Numbered from the stretch's first letter, positions 45,986 through 54,676 are shown. The stretch: DNA of 64,000 nucleotides from Ulvibacterium sp. (GCF_028285715.1 NZ_JANQOO010000020.1:310001-374000), one strand, 5' to 3'. Made by a program: numbers and translations. The notes: generated from the sequence alone by a model not told the origin.

Positions 45986-47215
45986 ATGAAAAAGCTTAAG
46001 GTTATAGAACTCTTTGCTGGAGTTGGCGGTTTTAGATTGGGGCTAGAAAAAACCGGGGTTTATGAAGTGGTCTGGAGCAACCAATGGGAACCCGGAACCA
46101 AAATACAGCATGCTTCCAAGGTATATGAAGCGCGCTTCGGAAGCAAAAATCATAGTAACCAGGATATCGCCGAAGTGCCTATCTCGGATATTCCCGATGC
46201 CGATGTATTGGTTGGTGGATTTCCCTGTCAAGATTATTCCGTTGCAACTACACTTCAAAATTCCAAAGGGCTTATTGGAAAAAAGGGGGTTTTATGGTGG
46301 AGCATCCACCGTATACTGTCGGAGAAGAAAAAAAAGCCCAAGTATCTATTTTTTGAAAATGTGGATCGTTTGTTGAAATCCCCTTCTTCGCAGCGCGGAA
46401 GAGATTTTGCCATTATGCTCAAAAGTTTAGAGGAACTTGGTTATGCCGTAGAATGGCGAATCATCAATGCTGCAGATTACGGCATGCCCCAAAGAAGAAG
46501 AAGGGTTTTCTTTGTTGGGTATCATGAATCATCCCCAATTTTTACATCTTTGAAGAATGCGGAGAAAACCGAATGGCTGCATTACACAGGAACCATGGCC
46601 CGGGCTTTTCCCGTTAAGAAGCCTGCCCAAATAACTAGCTCTTTTGTTATGGAGGAAAGTCTAATTTCAATCTCCAATACCTTTAATAAAAATGGAAAGT
46701 TATCCCCTTTTCAGAACACTGGATTTTTTGCAAAGGGACAAGTAATTACCTGTAAAACCTTCCCAAATTATGATGGTAAACGCGTGTTGCTAGGCGATGT
46801 GCTTCAGAATGGCGATGTTACCAAGGAATTTTTTATTTCCCAACAAAATCTTCCGAAGTGGGAATACCTCAAAGGTGCCAAAAAAGAAGTTAGAACCGCC
46901 AAAAATGGATTTACTTATGAGTACAGTGAGGGAGGAATGGTTTTTCCTGACGTATTGGACAATGCGTCACGCACCATTATAACAGGCGAAGGGGGCAAAA
47001 GCCCATCGCGATTTAAGCATGTAATACATACCTCTAAGGGATTGAGAAGATTAACTCCCATAGAATTGGAACGATTGAACATGTTTCCGGATAATCACAC
47101 CTTATTAGAAGGTGTTTCCGATACCAAAAGGGCTTTTTTTATGGGCAATGCGCTCGTGGTCGGGGTGGTAATGAAAATTGGGGAATCTCTCAATTATCAA
47201 CATAGACAAACCTAA
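45986..47215 (+). CDS. dcm: C5-cytosine-specific DNA methyltransferase
   Basis: A 409-residue methyltransferase. Motif I is ELFAGVGGFRLG, the catalytic Cys81 lies in GGFPCQDYS (motif IV), ENV in FFENVDRL (motif VI) and the motif VIII region is QRRRRVFFVG. The target-recognition domain is about 200-330, then motifs IX and X (RRLTPIELERLNMFP... FFMGNALVVGVV) close the fold. It methylates cytosine at C5 in a specific DNA site. The gene order downstream holds no recognisable restriction enzyme, so it may be a solitary or orphan regulatory methylase. A small nuclease-like protein lies 0.5 kb downstream. Confidence 0.93.
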   Translation: MKKLKVIELFAGVGGFRLGLEKTGVYEVVWSNQWEPGTKIQHASKVYEARFGSKNHSNQDIAEVPISDIPDADVLVGGFPCQDYSVATTLQNSKGLIGKKGVLWWSIHRILSEKKKKPKYLFFENVDRLLKSPSSQRGRDFAIMLKSLEELGYAVEWRIINAADYGMPQRRRRVFFVGYHESSPIFTSLKNAEKTEWLHYTGTMARAFPVKKPAQITSSFVMEESLISISNTFNKNGKLSPFQNTGFFAKGQVITCKTFPNYDGKRVLLGDVLQNGDVTKEFFISQQNLPKWEYLKGAKKEVRTAKNGFTYEYSEGGMVFPDVLDNASRTIITGEGGKSPSRFKHVIHTSKGLRRLTPIELERLNMFPDNHTLLEGVSDTKRAFFMGNALVVGVVMKIGESLNYQHRQT

Positions 47216-47244
47216 AAATCTGAAATTTTAATAATTATCAAATC

Positions 47245-47541
47245 ATGGGCAACAGTCAATTAACCGTTATCGCAAGAATTTTGGTCAAACCTGGGAAGAA
47301 GGAATTTGTTAAAAATGAACTTCTCAAATTAATTGATATTACTCATAGGGAAGAGGGTTGTATCAACTATGACCTTCATCAGGATAATGATAATGAAAAT
47401 CTATTCCTTTTCTATGAAAACTGGACCACTCGGGAACTATGGCAAAAACACATTAATAATTCCCATATTTCCGATTATAGAAAAGCTACCGAAGGTGCTA
47501 TCGAAGAATTTACGCTAAACGAAATGACCGTTATTGGCTAG
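47245..47541 (+). CDS. Antibiotic biosynthesis monooxygenase-domain protein (putative quinol monooxygenase)
   Basis: A 98-residue ABM-fold protein (VIARILVKPGKKEFVKNELL, then HREEGCINYDLHQDND and FYENWTTRELWQKH). Members are small cofactor-free monooxygenases acting on quinols or polyketides; the physiological substrate is usually unknown. It lies 29 bases after the DNA methyltransferase and could share its transcript, but no functional link is evident. The Asn/His/Trp set typical of YgiN-type proteins is partly visible. Confidence 0.82.
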   Translation: MGNSQLTVIARILVKPGKKEFVKNELLKLIDITHREEGCINYDLHQDNDNENLFLFYENWTTRELWQKHINNSHISDYRKATEGAIEEFTLNEMTVIG

Positions 47542-47682
47542 TCTTTACATTATTCCCGTGTATTCGATCAGAAAAAAATATGGGTGAACAACAATTGGTT
47601 TTTTATGTTTTGAAATCATAAGTTACTGTTAATCAGTACGTAAAATTTGGTGTTGCCGATTTTTTCCATTATTTTATCTCTT

Positions 47683-48057
47683 ATGATACGTTTGGAAAAA
47701 TTAGAGAACAGAAAGTTTTTGGAAAAATCCATCCATTATTTAGAGGCTACAGGTTATGAGAATATCAAAGCCGACTTAGAAGGTTACGAATGCCCAAAAT
47801 CCTATCTTAGAAAAGAGAGTGGAAACCGGATTACACCGGATATCGTTGCCGTTAAAAATGGCATGAAATATTTCTTTGACATTAGCCTAAAATCGGAAAA
47901 ACCTCGTCTGCTGAAAACGAAATGGCTATTTTTAGATACCCTTACCCGTATGAAATCAGATAGGTTCCGAATTATAACCACAAAAGGGCACTATAAATTT
48001 ACGGATACCCTTTTGGAGGAAATTAATCTCACCAACAAAAAGCCTATAAAAATTTAA
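47683..48057 (+). CDS. Small conserved hypothetical protein with PD-(D/E)XK-like pattern
   Basis: A 124-residue basic protein. A core of TPDIVAVKNGMKYFFDISLKS shows PD, about 10 residues, then D-x-S-x-K, which resembles the metal-binding pattern of PD-(D/E)XK nucleases, followed by basic helices (KSEKPRLLKTKW). Start ATG 47683 is chosen because upstream sequence (TTG at 47647) is hydrophobic and not part of the fold. No signal peptide. I do not recognise the family with certainty. It could be a nuclease, a DNA-binding protein or a lineage-specific protein. The proximity of a C5-methyltransferase makes a minimal restriction role worth testing, but the evidence is weak. Confidence 0.55.
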   Translation: MIRLEKLENRKFLEKSIHYLEATGYENIKADLEGYECPKSYLRKESGNRITPDIVAVKNGMKYFFDISLKSEKPRLLKTKWLFLDTLTRMKSDRFRIITTKGHYKFTDTLLEEINLTNKKPIKI

Positions 48058-48099
48058 GAAAACAAAACACATAGGTCAAGAACCACTAACCCTTTTTGT

Positions 48100-48543
48100 T
48101 CATTGCCGTAACATGCCAATGTGTGGAATTCCATCTTCCAGATATCCTTTCCCTATCTGTTCGAATCCCAGTTCATGATAAAAGCGTTCCAAATATAACT
48201 GAGCCGAAACATGTATTATTCTTTCACCAAAATGCTCCTCGATAGCCTGAATGGACGCTCTCATAATTTCCTTTCCATAACCGTATTTACGTTCCAATGA
48301 CCTAACCACCACCCTGCCGATGCTAGCGGTTTCTACGTAATCTCCCGGTCTAAATATGCGTGTATAGGCTACAATACTTCCTCTGTTATGACCTATTACA
48401 TGAAGTGCTTTTTGGTCTTTTTCGTCTAAATCTTGATAAACACATTGTTGCTCAACAACGAAAACCTCGGAACGCAATTGCAAAATCCCGTATAATTCGG
48501 TATTGGAAAGCTCTTGAAAACTTTTTACTGAGATATGTAACAT
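48100..48543 (-). CDS. GNAT-family N-acetyltransferase (ElaA-like)
   Basis: A 147-residue GNAT domain. The acetyl-CoA loop SLERKYGYGKEIMRASIQ and the N-terminal LYGILQLRSEVFVVEQQCVYQDLDEKDQ match the ElaA subgroup. It acetylates an unknown amine. Its ATG overlaps the stop of the CDF transporter gene (TAATG at 48543), so the two are coupled. Confidence 0.88.
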   Translation of the reverse strand: MLHISVKSFQELSNTELYGILQLRSEVFVVEQQCVYQDLDEKDQKALHVIGHNRGSIVAYTRIFRPGDYVETASIGRVVVRSLERKYGYGKEIMRASIQAIEEHFGERIIHVSAQLYLERFYHELGFEQIGKGYLEDGIPHIGMLRQ

Positions 48544-49451
48544 TAATCCTGAACGATTACATTTTTACTGTCGCACTTACCAAATTCTGGTTGAATATTT
48601 ACATGGTTGATACCATATTTATGGTACATCTCCTCCTCTATCCGTTCCAAAATAATATCAAATTCGGATAATTTTATATCTTCCTTGAAATCAATATGGG
48701 CTTCAAGATGTACCTCTTCCTCGTTCAATTGCCAAATATGCACATGGTGTACATTTCGTACGGGTTTTATCCGCTTAATGGTTTCCACAATTTTTTGGAC
48801 CTGAATCGTATGGGGCGTAAACAACATCAATACCCGTGTTGAATTCTTAAGAAGATCGTATCCCATATAAATAAGATATAGCGCTATCGCCAAAGTTAGG
48901 GCGGTATCTACCCAATATACCCGATAAAATTTCATGAGCAGCCCACCGATTAAAACGGCGATTGAAGCCATCATATCCGTCAATAAGTGCAAATAGGCCG
49001 ATTTCATATTCATATTGTTGCTTGTGGTGCCTTTCAAAAGGAAAACACTGAAGCCGTTTGCTGCAATTCCCAATAACGATAACCAGATTACTAAGTCGGA
49101 TTCTATATCCTGGGGACTTAAGAAACGTTCTATGGCCTCTTTTATCAAAACAATGGCAACAATAATAAGTGCAGCAGAGTTTACGAATGCCGCAATTATT
49201 TCGGCCCGTTTATAGCCAAAAGTCTTGTTTGTGGAGGCCTCCTTTTTGGAAAGTACGTTCGCAATATAGCTTATAACCAAGGACATCACATCACTAAAGT
49301 TGTGAAGTGCATCGGAAAGTAAAGCGAGACTTCCCGATACCAAGCCTCCTATAACTTGTGAAACGGTAATAAGTACATTGAGAAATATGGAAATAATCAG
49401 GTTTCTTCCCTTTACATCAGGATGGGAGTGATTGTGATGTATATGCCCCAT
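48543..49451 (-). CDS. Cation diffusion facilitator (CDF) metal exporter
   Basis: A 302-residue transporter with a short His-rich N-terminus (MGHIHHNHSHPD), six membrane helices and a C-terminal cytosolic metal-sensing domain. The metal-site motifs are LSDALHNFSD (helix 2) and HLLTDMMAS (helix 5), an HxxxD type that favours zinc or cobalt. It exports divalent metal with proton exchange. It is the first gene of a two-gene unit with the GNAT enzyme, and 33 bases separate it from rpiB. Confidence 0.92.
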   Translation of the reverse strand: MGHIHHNHSHPDVKGRNLIISIFLNVLITVSQVIGGLVSGSLALLSDALHNFSDVMSLVISYIANVLSKKEASTNKTFGYKRAEIIAAFVNSAALIIVAIVLIKEAIERFLSPQDIESDLVIWLSLLGIAANGFSVFLLKGTTSNNMNMKSAYLHLLTDMMASIAVLIGGLLMKFYRVYWVDTALTLAIALYLIYMGYDLLKNSTRVLMLFTPHTIQVQKIVETIKRIKPVRNVHHVHIWQLNEEEVHLEAHIDFKEDIKLSEFDIILERIEEEMYHKYGINHVNIQPEFGKCDSKNVIVQD

Positions 49452-49484
49452 TGCTGCCGTTCAAAAGACCTATAGTCCAATTGA

Positions 49485-49916
49485 TTATTTACAAGGAATC
49501 TTTTCTATTCTCCTTTCGTGACGTCCACCGGCAAATTCCGTACTAAAAAAAGTCCTTACCATCTGTAATGCCTGGGGTAATGAAATAAAACGCGCGGGCA
49601 AGCTGAGGATGTTGGCATCATTATGTTCCCTGGCCAACTCCACAATTTCTTTGGTCCAACACAGGGCACAGCGTATTTTTTGATGCTTGTTGGCGGTCAT
49701 GGACGCACCGTTACCACTTCCGCAGACCACAATGCCATAATCCGCCTTGCCGTTTTCAACATCTTCCGCCACTGGATGTACAAAATCCGGATAATCTACA
49801 CCATCGGCCCCGTCCGTTCCATGATTTATCACCTCTTTGCCCATTGATTTTAAAAGCCCGATTATAGCCAATTTATACTCGGTACCTGCGTGGTCGTTTC
49901 CTATGGATATCTTCAT
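49485..49916 (-). CDS. rpiB: Ribose 5-phosphate isomerase B
   Basis: A 143-residue RpiB/LacAB-family isomerase. The N-terminus KISIGNDHAGTEYKL and VCGSGNGASMTANKH match, with the active-site Cys in VVCGSG. It interconverts ribose-5-phosphate and ribulose-5-phosphate in the pentose phosphate pathway. Divergent from rnr across a long AT-rich gap, with a TACATTTG promoter element 24 bases upstream. Other RpiB-like isomerases (allose, galactose) are possible, but the length and motifs fit RpiB. Confidence 0.92.
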   Translation of the reverse strand: MKISIGNDHAGTEYKLAIIGLLKSMGKEVINHGTDGADGVDYPDFVHPVAEDVENGKADYGIVVCGSGNGASMTANKHQKIRCALCWTKEIVELAREHNDANILSLPARFISLPQALQMVRTFFSTEFAGGRHERRIEKIPCK

Positions 49917-49939
49917 GGTATAGCAATTTGATTTGTAAA

Positions 49940-49947
49940 CAAATGTA
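49940..49947 (-). promoter_or_regulatory. Bacteroidota -7 promoter element (TACATTTG) for rpiB
   Basis: An exact TAnnTTTG on the minus strand, 24 bases upstream of the rpiB ATG, giving a leader of about 20 bases. Confidence 0.45.
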
Positions 49948-50208
49948 CAAAATACGGAGCTAGCACAGTAAATCTAAAGCGTTTCTCCATTTGTTCATTA
50001 CCCGTAATTATCAATTCATTATCTGTTAATAAGATTCGTAAAAAATATACTTCTAAAATTTTGCCGTCTATCATGAAAGTTGCTTTACAAAACAATTACT
50101 AGAACGAGCAAATAACATTTAAAAAAATAAAAGCATGCTATTACCACTATTCCTCATCTAATTAACATTAAAATAACATTAAATTTTCAAAAAAAACATG
50201 TTGAGATA

Positions 50209-50235
50209 AGTTATCAACCTAGTTTGATAACTAGG
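50209..50235. promoter_or_regulatory. Overlapping alternative hairpins upstream of rnr
   Basis: AGTTATCAA (50209-50217) pairs with TTGATAACT (50224-50232); alternatively CCTAGTT (50218-50224) pairs with AACTAGG (50229-50235). The two structures share bases, so they cannot form together. They lie about 260 bases before the rnr ATG. Confidence 0.4.
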
Positions 50236-50491
50236 ATAAACCATTGATTTTTAAAAAAAAGGCGATGGTAAAAAATGTATACAAAAAAATAATTCGGTTC
50301 AAAGCAAATTTTATCCATTTAATTTTTACCCACTATTAACATCCTATAATTACTACCAAATTTATTTTAATACAAAAAAATAAAAATGATTATTATATAA
50401 TACTGTTAATAAACGTATATAGTTTTTTTGAATGAATTTGGAAAGTGGGTAGTGGATTATAATTCGTAATTTTCGATGCAAATAAAAATGA

Positions 50492-52705
50492 ATGTCAAAG
50501 AGAAAAAAGAAGGCTAGAAATCATCGCAGAAATGAAATTACCAAAGGTATTTTTACAGTGCTTGAAAGAGAACCCAAGAAGAGCTTCAACTATAAGCAAA
50601 TAGCTGCCAAAATAGGGGTTATCGATACCCAAGACAGAAATGCACTAATCAAAAGGCTGGGACAGCTGAAGGAAAAAAAAAGAATTTTAGAAGTAGGCCG
50701 GGGCAGTTACAGAGCCATGGAAAACTCTAAATCCCATTTTACGGGAATTGTTGATATTACTGGAAGGGGTAATGCCTACGTGATAAGCGAAGAAAGCGAT
50801 GAAGATATCTTTGTTCCCTATAATAAATTGAACAAGGCCTTTCATAAGGATAAAGTGGAAGTATTTGTTTCTCCCAGTAGAAAGGGAAAAAAATTAGAGG
50901 GGGAAATAATAAGGATATTGGAACGCCATAAAACCGAATTTGTCGGGATAGCGGATATCCAGCGAAATTTTGCATTTGTACGTCCAAAGGACACTGGCAT
51001 GTATACGGACATCTTCGTACCCAAGGAACGGCTAAAGAACTTGCCGGTCAACAATGGGGATAAAGTAATTGTAGAAATGACCGATTGGCCGGAGGAAGCG
51101 GATTCACCTTATGGTAGGATTATCGATGTGTTGGGAAAACCAGGCGAACACCATACGGAAATTCATTCGATTCTGGCTGAATACGGTCTTCCCTACGAAT
51201 TTCCCAGTGAGGTGGAACACTATTCGAAGAAGTTGGACACCGCTATAAAAGTAGAGGAGATTGCAAGGCGACGGGATATGAGGGATGTCCTGACTTTTAC
51301 AATAGACCCAAAAGATGCAAAAGATTTTGATGACGCCCTATCCTTTAGGGTTTTGGAAAATGGAAACTATGAAATTGGTGTGCACATTGCCGATGTTTCG
51401 CATTACGTAAAACCAAATACCATTTTGGATGATGAGGCTTACGAAAGGGCGACATCCGTGTATTTGGTGGACAGAGTAGTCCCCATGCTTCCGGAAATAT
51501 TATCCAACAATGCCTGTTCCCTTCGACCGAATGAAGAAAAATATACCTTCTCCGCTGTTTTTGAAATTACAAAAAAGGCAGAGTTAAGGAGCCAATGGTT
51601 TGGGCGTACGGTAATAAATTCCAATGAGCGGTTTGCCTATGAGGAGGCACAACATATTATTGAAAACAAAGAAGGCCATATTCCCAAAGAAATATCGATA
51701 CGGGAAAAGGAATATACGGTCTCCCGTGAAATAGTAGAAGCGGTTCTTGTTTTGGACGATTTGGCCAAAATAATGCGAAAAAAACGAATGAACGAGGGAG
51801 CCATTTCATTTGATAAGGTAGAAGTACGATTTAACCTCACCGAAAATAACGAACCGGAGAGCGTATTTTTCAAGGAAGCAAAGGATGCCAATAAACTTAT
51901 TGAGGAATTTATGTTATTGGCCAATAAAAAGGTGGCCGAATATATAGGAAAACATAAACCCAAAAGGACTTTTGTATATAGGGTGCACGATAATCCAGAC
52001 GAAGATAAATTATTGGCCTTGAACGGTATTATCTCTAGATTTGGACATAAGTTAAATTTTAAGGATAAAAAGTCCATTAGCGCTTCTTTGAATAAACTTC
52101 TGGAAGATGTAAAGGGAAAAAAGGAACAAAATTTAGTGGATACCTTGGCCATACGAAGCATGAGCAAAGCGATTTACACTACGGAAAACATTGGACATTA
52201 TGGCTTGGCCTTCGATTATTATACCCATTTTACTTCGCCTATAAGGAGATATCCGGACGTAATGGTGCATCGGCTTTTGCAACACTATTTGGATAAAGGC
52301 AAATCTTTAAATTCCGAGCTCTATGAGGAGCGTTGCAAACATTCATCGGACATGGAAAACCTGGCGGCAAATGCAGAACGGGATTCTATTAAATATATGC
52401 AGATCAAGTTTATGCAAGATCATCAGGACCAAGAATTTATTGGCGTAATTAGCGGCGTAACGGAATGGGGTATTTATGTGGAGATTATCGAGAATAAATG
52501 TGAGGGAATGGTACGTATACGGGATATAAAAGGTGATTATTATATCTTTGATGAAAAGGAGTATGCATTGGTGGGAGAGCGGACCAAGGAAATGTACCAA
52601 TTGGGTGACGAAGTGGTTGTAATGGTGAAGAAAACAGATTTGATAAAGAGGCATTTGGACTTTTCACTTCTAGGTAAGTATGAACATGGATTGTATTTGG
52701 AATAG
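50492..52705 (+). CDS. rnr: Ribonuclease R
   Basis: A 737-residue RNase II-superfamily exoribonuclease. A lysine/arginine-rich start (MSKRKKKARNHRRNE) and a helix-turn-helix-like segment precede two cold-shock domains (about 70-240). The RNB catalytic domain follows (about 260-590), with catalytic aspartates in DPKDAKDFDDALSF. A C-terminal S1 domain (about 645-725, GVISGVTEWGIYVEI) ends the protein. It degrades structured RNA 3' to 5' with help from its own helicase-like properties. It is divergent from rpiB and followed by a short head-GIN-domain gene. Confidence 0.95.
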   Translation: MSKRKKKARNHRRNEITKGIFTVLEREPKKSFNYKQIAAKIGVIDTQDRNALIKRLGQLKEKKRILEVGRGSYRAMENSKSHFTGIVDITGRGNAYVISEESDEDIFVPYNKLNKAFHKDKVEVFVSPSRKGKKLEGEIIRILERHKTEFVGIADIQRNFAFVRPKDTGMYTDIFVPKERLKNLPVNNGDKVIVEMTDWPEEADSPYGRIIDVLGKPGEHHTEIHSILAEYGLPYEFPSEVEHYSKKLDTAIKVEEIARRRDMRDVLTFTIDPKDAKDFDDALSFRVLENGNYEIGVHIADVSHYVKPNTILDDEAYERATSVYLVDRVVPMLPEILSNNACSLRPNEEKYTFSAVFEITKKAELRSQWFGRTVINSNERFAYEEAQHIIENKEGHIPKEISIREKEYTVSREIVEAVLVLDDLAKIMRKKRMNEGAISFDKVEVRFNLTENNEPESVFFKEAKDANKLIEEFMLLANKKVAEYIGKHKPKRTFVYRVHDNPDEDKLLALNGIISRFGHKLNFKDKKSISASLNKLLEDVKGKKEQNLVDTLAIRSMSKAIYTTENIGHYGLAFDYYTHFTSPIRRYPDVMVHRLLQHYLDKGKSLNSELYEERCKHSSDMENLAANAERDSIKYMQIKFMQDHQDQEFIGVISGVTEWGIYVEIIENKCEGMVRIRDIKGDYYIFDEKEYALVGERTKEMYQLGDEVVVMVKKTDLIKRHLDFSLLGKYEHGLYLE

Positions 52706-52747
52706 ATTTTGTTTTAGAGGAAACAATTGTACCTAAAAACTGATATC

Positions 52748-53428
52748 ATGAAAAAGTCGATATGGCTAATGGTACTAGTATGTAATTTTCAATTGATAAG
52801 TGCTCAAAATGAGAAGCTTACAAAAGAATTGGATAAATTTACCCAAATAAAGGCCTTTGATGGATTGTCGGTAAATCTCATCAAATCAGATGAAAACAAG
52901 GCGGTTATTACCGGGGCCAATACCGAAAAAGTGGCGGTTGTGAACAATGGAGGTACCTTAAAACTACGAATGCAAATAGATAAGATTTTCAGTGGATACC
53001 GAACTTTTATAGATTTATATTATACAGAGAAATTGGTCGTTATCGACGTAAATGAAGATGCCCGTATCACTTCACAAGAAACCATAAAACAGAACGTTTT
53101 AGAGCTTAGGGCCCAGGAAGGCGGAGAGCTGTCCATACAAGCAGAATTGGAGCAGCTACTTGTAAAAGCCGTAACCGGTGGTGTCATTGAAGCCAATGGT
53201 TCATCTGATTTACAGGATGTGGCCATTAACACAGGAGGGGTATATGAAGGGAAGGATTTAAAAACCGGATTTTCCACGGTTAACGTAAATGCAGGATCAA
53301 GAGCGGAAATATATGCATCGAACTATGTAAAAGCTACCGTAAAAGCTGGAGGAGAAGTACTGGTTCATGGAAATCCGACAAAAATGGACGAAAAAACGGT
53401 GTTTGGTGGCAAGATAACCCGAATGTAA
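52748..53428 (+). CDS. Head GIN domain-containing exported protein (DUF2807)
   Basis: A 226-residue exported protein with a signal peptide (MKKSIWLMVLVCNFQLISAQ). It consists of a DUF2807 beta-helix-like domain of repeated short strands (IKAFDGLSVNLIKSDENKAVITG, then VNVNAGSRAEIYASNYVKATVKAGGEV). Function is unknown; members are cell-surface or periplasmic in Bacteroidota. I chose ATG 52748; the frame from 52727 uses TTG and lacks a signal-like start. It follows rnr by 42 bases and precedes a LysE-family gene by nine bases, so they may be co-transcribed. Confidence 0.85.
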   Translation: MKKSIWLMVLVCNFQLISAQNEKLTKELDKFTQIKAFDGLSVNLIKSDENKAVITGANTEKVAVVNNGGTLKLRMQIDKIFSGYRTFIDLYYTEKLVVIDVNEDARITSQETIKQNVLELRAQEGGELSIQAELEQLLVKAVTGGVIEANGSSDLQDVAINTGGVYEGKDLKTGFSTVNVNAGSRAEIYASNYVKATVKAGGEVLVHGNPTKMDEKTVFGGKITRM

Positions 53429-53437
53429 GCAAATTTC

Positions 53438-54109
53438 ATGTTTGAAGATGTACAGGCTGCTATCCCTTTGGGCTTTTTATTAAGCTTTATGATTGGCCCC
53501 GTTTTCTTTGTGCTTTTGGAAACAAGCGCCATAAAAGGTTTTAGGGCGGCTCTTTCCTTTGATATGGGTGTCATTGTTGCGGACATCCTTTTTCTTACCA
53601 TTGCCTATTTTAGTAGTTTTCAATTGCTGGAAAACCTAAGCAATCAACCTGGCCTTTATGTCTTTGGAGGTATGATTTTGTTGGTTTATGGTATCCGGGT
53701 CTTTGCAAAGAGGGAAAACAAAGAGGCCAAACCCGACTTTAGGGTAAGCAAAGGGGATTATTTGGGACTTTTTGTAAAAGGCTTTTTATTGAATTTCATC
53801 AACATTGGGGTCTTGATTTTTTGGCTTGGGGTGATGATAATTATAGGTCCTTCCTTGGATAATGACCCAAATCGTATATTGATTTTCTTGGCCACCATGT
53901 TAACAGCTTATTTGATTACGGATATTTTCAAGATTTTATTGGCCAAACAACTAAAAAGAAAACTCACACACAAACGGATTCATTTAATAAAAAAAGGTCT
54001 AGGCATCATATTGATTCTTTGTGCACTTGTGTTGATCATTAAAGGTTTTTTACCTAAGGACAAATTTGACCTAGAAAAAGGCATCGAGCGTATAGAGCAA
54101 ATTAGGTAA
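53438..54109 (+). CDS. LysE-family amino acid/threonine exporter
   Basis: A 223-residue membrane protein with about six helices. The N-terminal FEDVQAAIPLGFLLSFMIGPVFFVLLETSAIKG matches LysE/RhtB translocators. They export amino acids (lysine, threonine, homoserine) or related metabolites. The C-terminal tail is charged. It ends just before the bidirectional terminator shared with tRNA-Cys. Confidence 0.88.
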   Translation: MFEDVQAAIPLGFLLSFMIGPVFFVLLETSAIKGFRAALSFDMGVIVADILFLTIAYFSSFQLLENLSNQPGLYVFGGMILLVYGIRVFAKRENKEAKPDFRVSKGDYLGLFVKGFLLNFINIGVLIFWLGVMIIIGPSLDNDPNRILIFLATMLTAYLITDIFKILLAKQLKRKLTHKRIHLIKKGLGIILILCALVLIIKGFLPKDKFDLEKGIERIEQIR

Positions 54110-54136
54110 CTGACAAAACCATTTTTCGGAAAAATC

Positions 54137-54165
54137 AAAAACCCTCCTGACCAAGGAGGGTTTTT
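54137..54165. terminator. Bidirectional terminator between the LysE-family gene and tRNA-Cys
   Basis: An eight-base stem ACCCTCCT/AGGAGGGT (54141-54148 and 54154-54161) with a five-base loop and A/T-rich flanks, giving a T-run after the stem in either direction. It would end the exporter transcript from the left and the tRNA-Cys transcript from the right. Confidence 0.85.
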
Positions 54166-54169
54166 GTTG

Positions 54170-54240
54170 AGGCATCGAGCGGATTCGAACCGCTGTACAA
54201 GCTTTTGCAGAGCTGTGCCTAGCCACTCGGCCACGATGCC
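54170..54240 (-). tRNA. tRNA-Cys (anticodon GCA)
   Basis: On the minus strand the acceptor stem GGCATCG pairs with CGATGCC, and the T-loop GGTTCGAATCC is intact. The anticodon loop CTGCAAA gives GCA for cysteine. The discriminator base is U, as expected for tRNA-Cys. The CCA end is not encoded. A hairpin terminator follows at once. Confidence 0.97.
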
Positions 54241-54283
54241 GATACGAACTGCAAAGGTAAGACGTTTTTGACTATTGAAAAAT

Positions 54284-54646
54284 TTAAGGCACTCTTTTTT
54301 CGGTCAAAACAACGGTAACCATTTCCACATCCCCGCCTATTGGAGGATTTATTTTGGATACGGAAACCGTGGCTTCCAGCACCATCTGCAATTCCATCAA
54401 AATACGTTTTAAGATGCGCATGCCCACATGTTCCAAAAGTTTGGAAGGAACCTTCATTTCCTCTACTACAATGCGGTTGATATGAACATAATCCACAGTG
54501 TCGGAAAGACGATCCGATAAAGCGGGTTTTGAAAGATCCGCATCGATTGAGACATCAACACGATACTCACTACCAATTGCGGTTTCTTCCTTTAGGCAAC
54601 CATGATGACCATACACCCTTATATTTTCTACTTTGACTTTTCCCAC
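54284..54646 (-). CDS. folB: Dihydroneopterin aldolase
   Basis: A 120-residue folate-pathway enzyme. It cleaves dihydroneopterin to hydroxymethyl-dihydropterin and glycolaldehyde. The N-terminus KVKVENIRVYGHHGCLKEE and the DTVDYVHI motif are typical; the active-site Glu is in KEETAIGSEYRVDV. Length is standard for the octameric enzyme. A TAAATTTG promoter element lies 23 bases upstream. It is upstream of the tRNA-Cys gene on the same strand, 43 bases away. Confidence 0.92.
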   Translation of the reverse strand: MGKVKVENIRVYGHHGCLKEETAIGSEYRVDVSIDADLSKPALSDRLSDTVDYVHINRIVVEEMKVPSKLLEHVGMRILKRILMELQMVLEATVSVSKINPPIGGDVEMVTVVLTEKRVP

Positions 54647-54668
54647 AGGACCACATTTAAAATGAGTG

Positions 54669-54676
54669 CAAATTTA
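54669..54676 (-). promoter_or_regulatory. Bacteroidota -7 promoter element (TAAATTTG) for folB
   Basis: An exact TAnnTTTG on the minus strand, 23 bases before the folB ATG. Confidence 0.45.

Larger units (their letters stand above)
49917..50491. other. 575-base AT-rich gene-free region between divergent rpiB and rnr
   Basis: No open frame of credible length. It is very rich in A/T. It contains the rpiB promoter, two overlapping alternative hairpins (50209-50235) and several 7-of-9 matches to the DnaA box TTATCCACA: 50211 TTATCAACC, 50311 TTATCCATT, 50326 TTACCCACT, and on the other strand 50451 AGTGGATTA plus TGTTAATAA at 50024 and 50404. In such AT-rich DNA some matches arise by chance. Confidence 0.6.

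Noticed and set aside
45986-48057. A complete restriction-modification system
   Set aside because: No recognisable restriction enzyme; only a weak nuclease-like pattern in a small protein.
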